DNA of 5,295 bases. Origin: an uncultured Caulobacteraceae bacterium (GTDB lineage Bacteria; Pseudomonadota; Alphaproteobacteria; Caulobacterales; TH1-2). How positions within the stretch are numbered: the first letter of the stretch is position 1; each line of letters starts with the position of its first letter. The position numbers and the translations under genes were made by a program. This document shows, in pieces, positions 5,218 to 5,295 of the stretch. The DNA lies in assembly GCA_937967425.1 (NCBI GenBank), contig CALBST010000074.1, positions 1 to 5,295 of the forward strand, read 5' to 3'. The notes beneath the pieces are model-generated. The model was given only the letters and a program-made list of their open reading frames with translations, had not been told where the DNA came from and searched no databases.

Positions 5218-5295
5218 ATGCGCGCCGGTTGGGTCGTTTCCCTCATCGGACATGTCGGCTTCATCATCATGACGATGCTGGCCTGGGAAGCGCGC
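5218..5295 (+). CDS. tolA: Tol-Pal energy transducer TolA, N-terminal fragment
   Basis: Twenty-six residues from ATG 5218 run off the window edge in an open frame. The fragment is a short basic start (MRAG) followed by one hydrophobic helix (about 5-23). The helix carries Ser8 and His12 in the S-x3-H spacing known from TolA and TonB membrane anchors, where these residues couple to TolQ/TolR or ExbB/ExbD. Position one base after the tolR stop fits tolA in the usual tolQ-tolR-tolA order. The coiled-coil and C-terminal domains lie outside the window, so the name rests on the anchor motif and gene order. No strong ribosome site is seen, so coupling to tolR translation is likely. Confidence 0.85.
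   Translation, partial: MRAGWVVSLIGHVGFIIMTMLAWEAR

Overview
The window looks like chromosome from a GC-rich alphaproteobacterium, probably close to Caulobacterales/Hyphomonadales. This rests on GC-rich coding sequence, the wording of the YbgC, TolQ and TolR proteins, and a candidate promoter fitting the Caulobacter housekeeping consensus. The assignment is an inference; no rRNA, tRNA, CRISPR array or mobile element was seen.

Layout. (1) Positions 1-310, plus strand: the 3' end of a TesB-like acyl-CoA thioesterase gene. (2) Positions 307-2000, minus strand: a compact four-gene operon, reading arsR-type regulator then three SRPBCC/AHSA1-family proteins. Every junction overlaps, by 11, 4 and 4 bp. 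Its promoter is nearly consensus. A perfect inverted repeat lies between the -35 and -10 boxes, a third half-site overlaps the -35 box, and the regulator's GTG start lies so close to the -10 box that the mRNA is probably leaderless. The operon meets the thioesterase gene tail to tail with overlapping stop codons, and a strong hairpin lies just past its last stop. (3) Positions 2001-2165: the divergent intergenic region. (4) Positions 2166-3494, plus: a YdhS-like FAD/NAD(P)-binding oxidoreductase. (5) Positions 3525-5295, plus: the start of the tol-pal cluster, ybgC-tolQ-tolR-tolA, with tolA cut by the window edge. A candidate internal promoter and a 9-bp inverted repeat sit in the ybgC-tolQ junction.

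How they work together. TolQ, TolR and TolA form the proton-motive-force-driven inner-membrane part of the Tol-Pal machine, which keeps the outer membrane attached during division; YbgC is its usual cytoplasmic thioesterase companion. The ArsR/SRPBCC operon is a separate, probably self-repressed unit whose ligand or stress signal cannot be read from sequence. The flavoprotein shares strand and reading frame with ybgC and may be cotranscribed with it.

Nothing here is a clearly new system. The parts most worth a second look are the ArsR/triple-SRPBCC operon with its three-half-site operator and leaderless start, and the tolQ promoter/inverted-repeat region.
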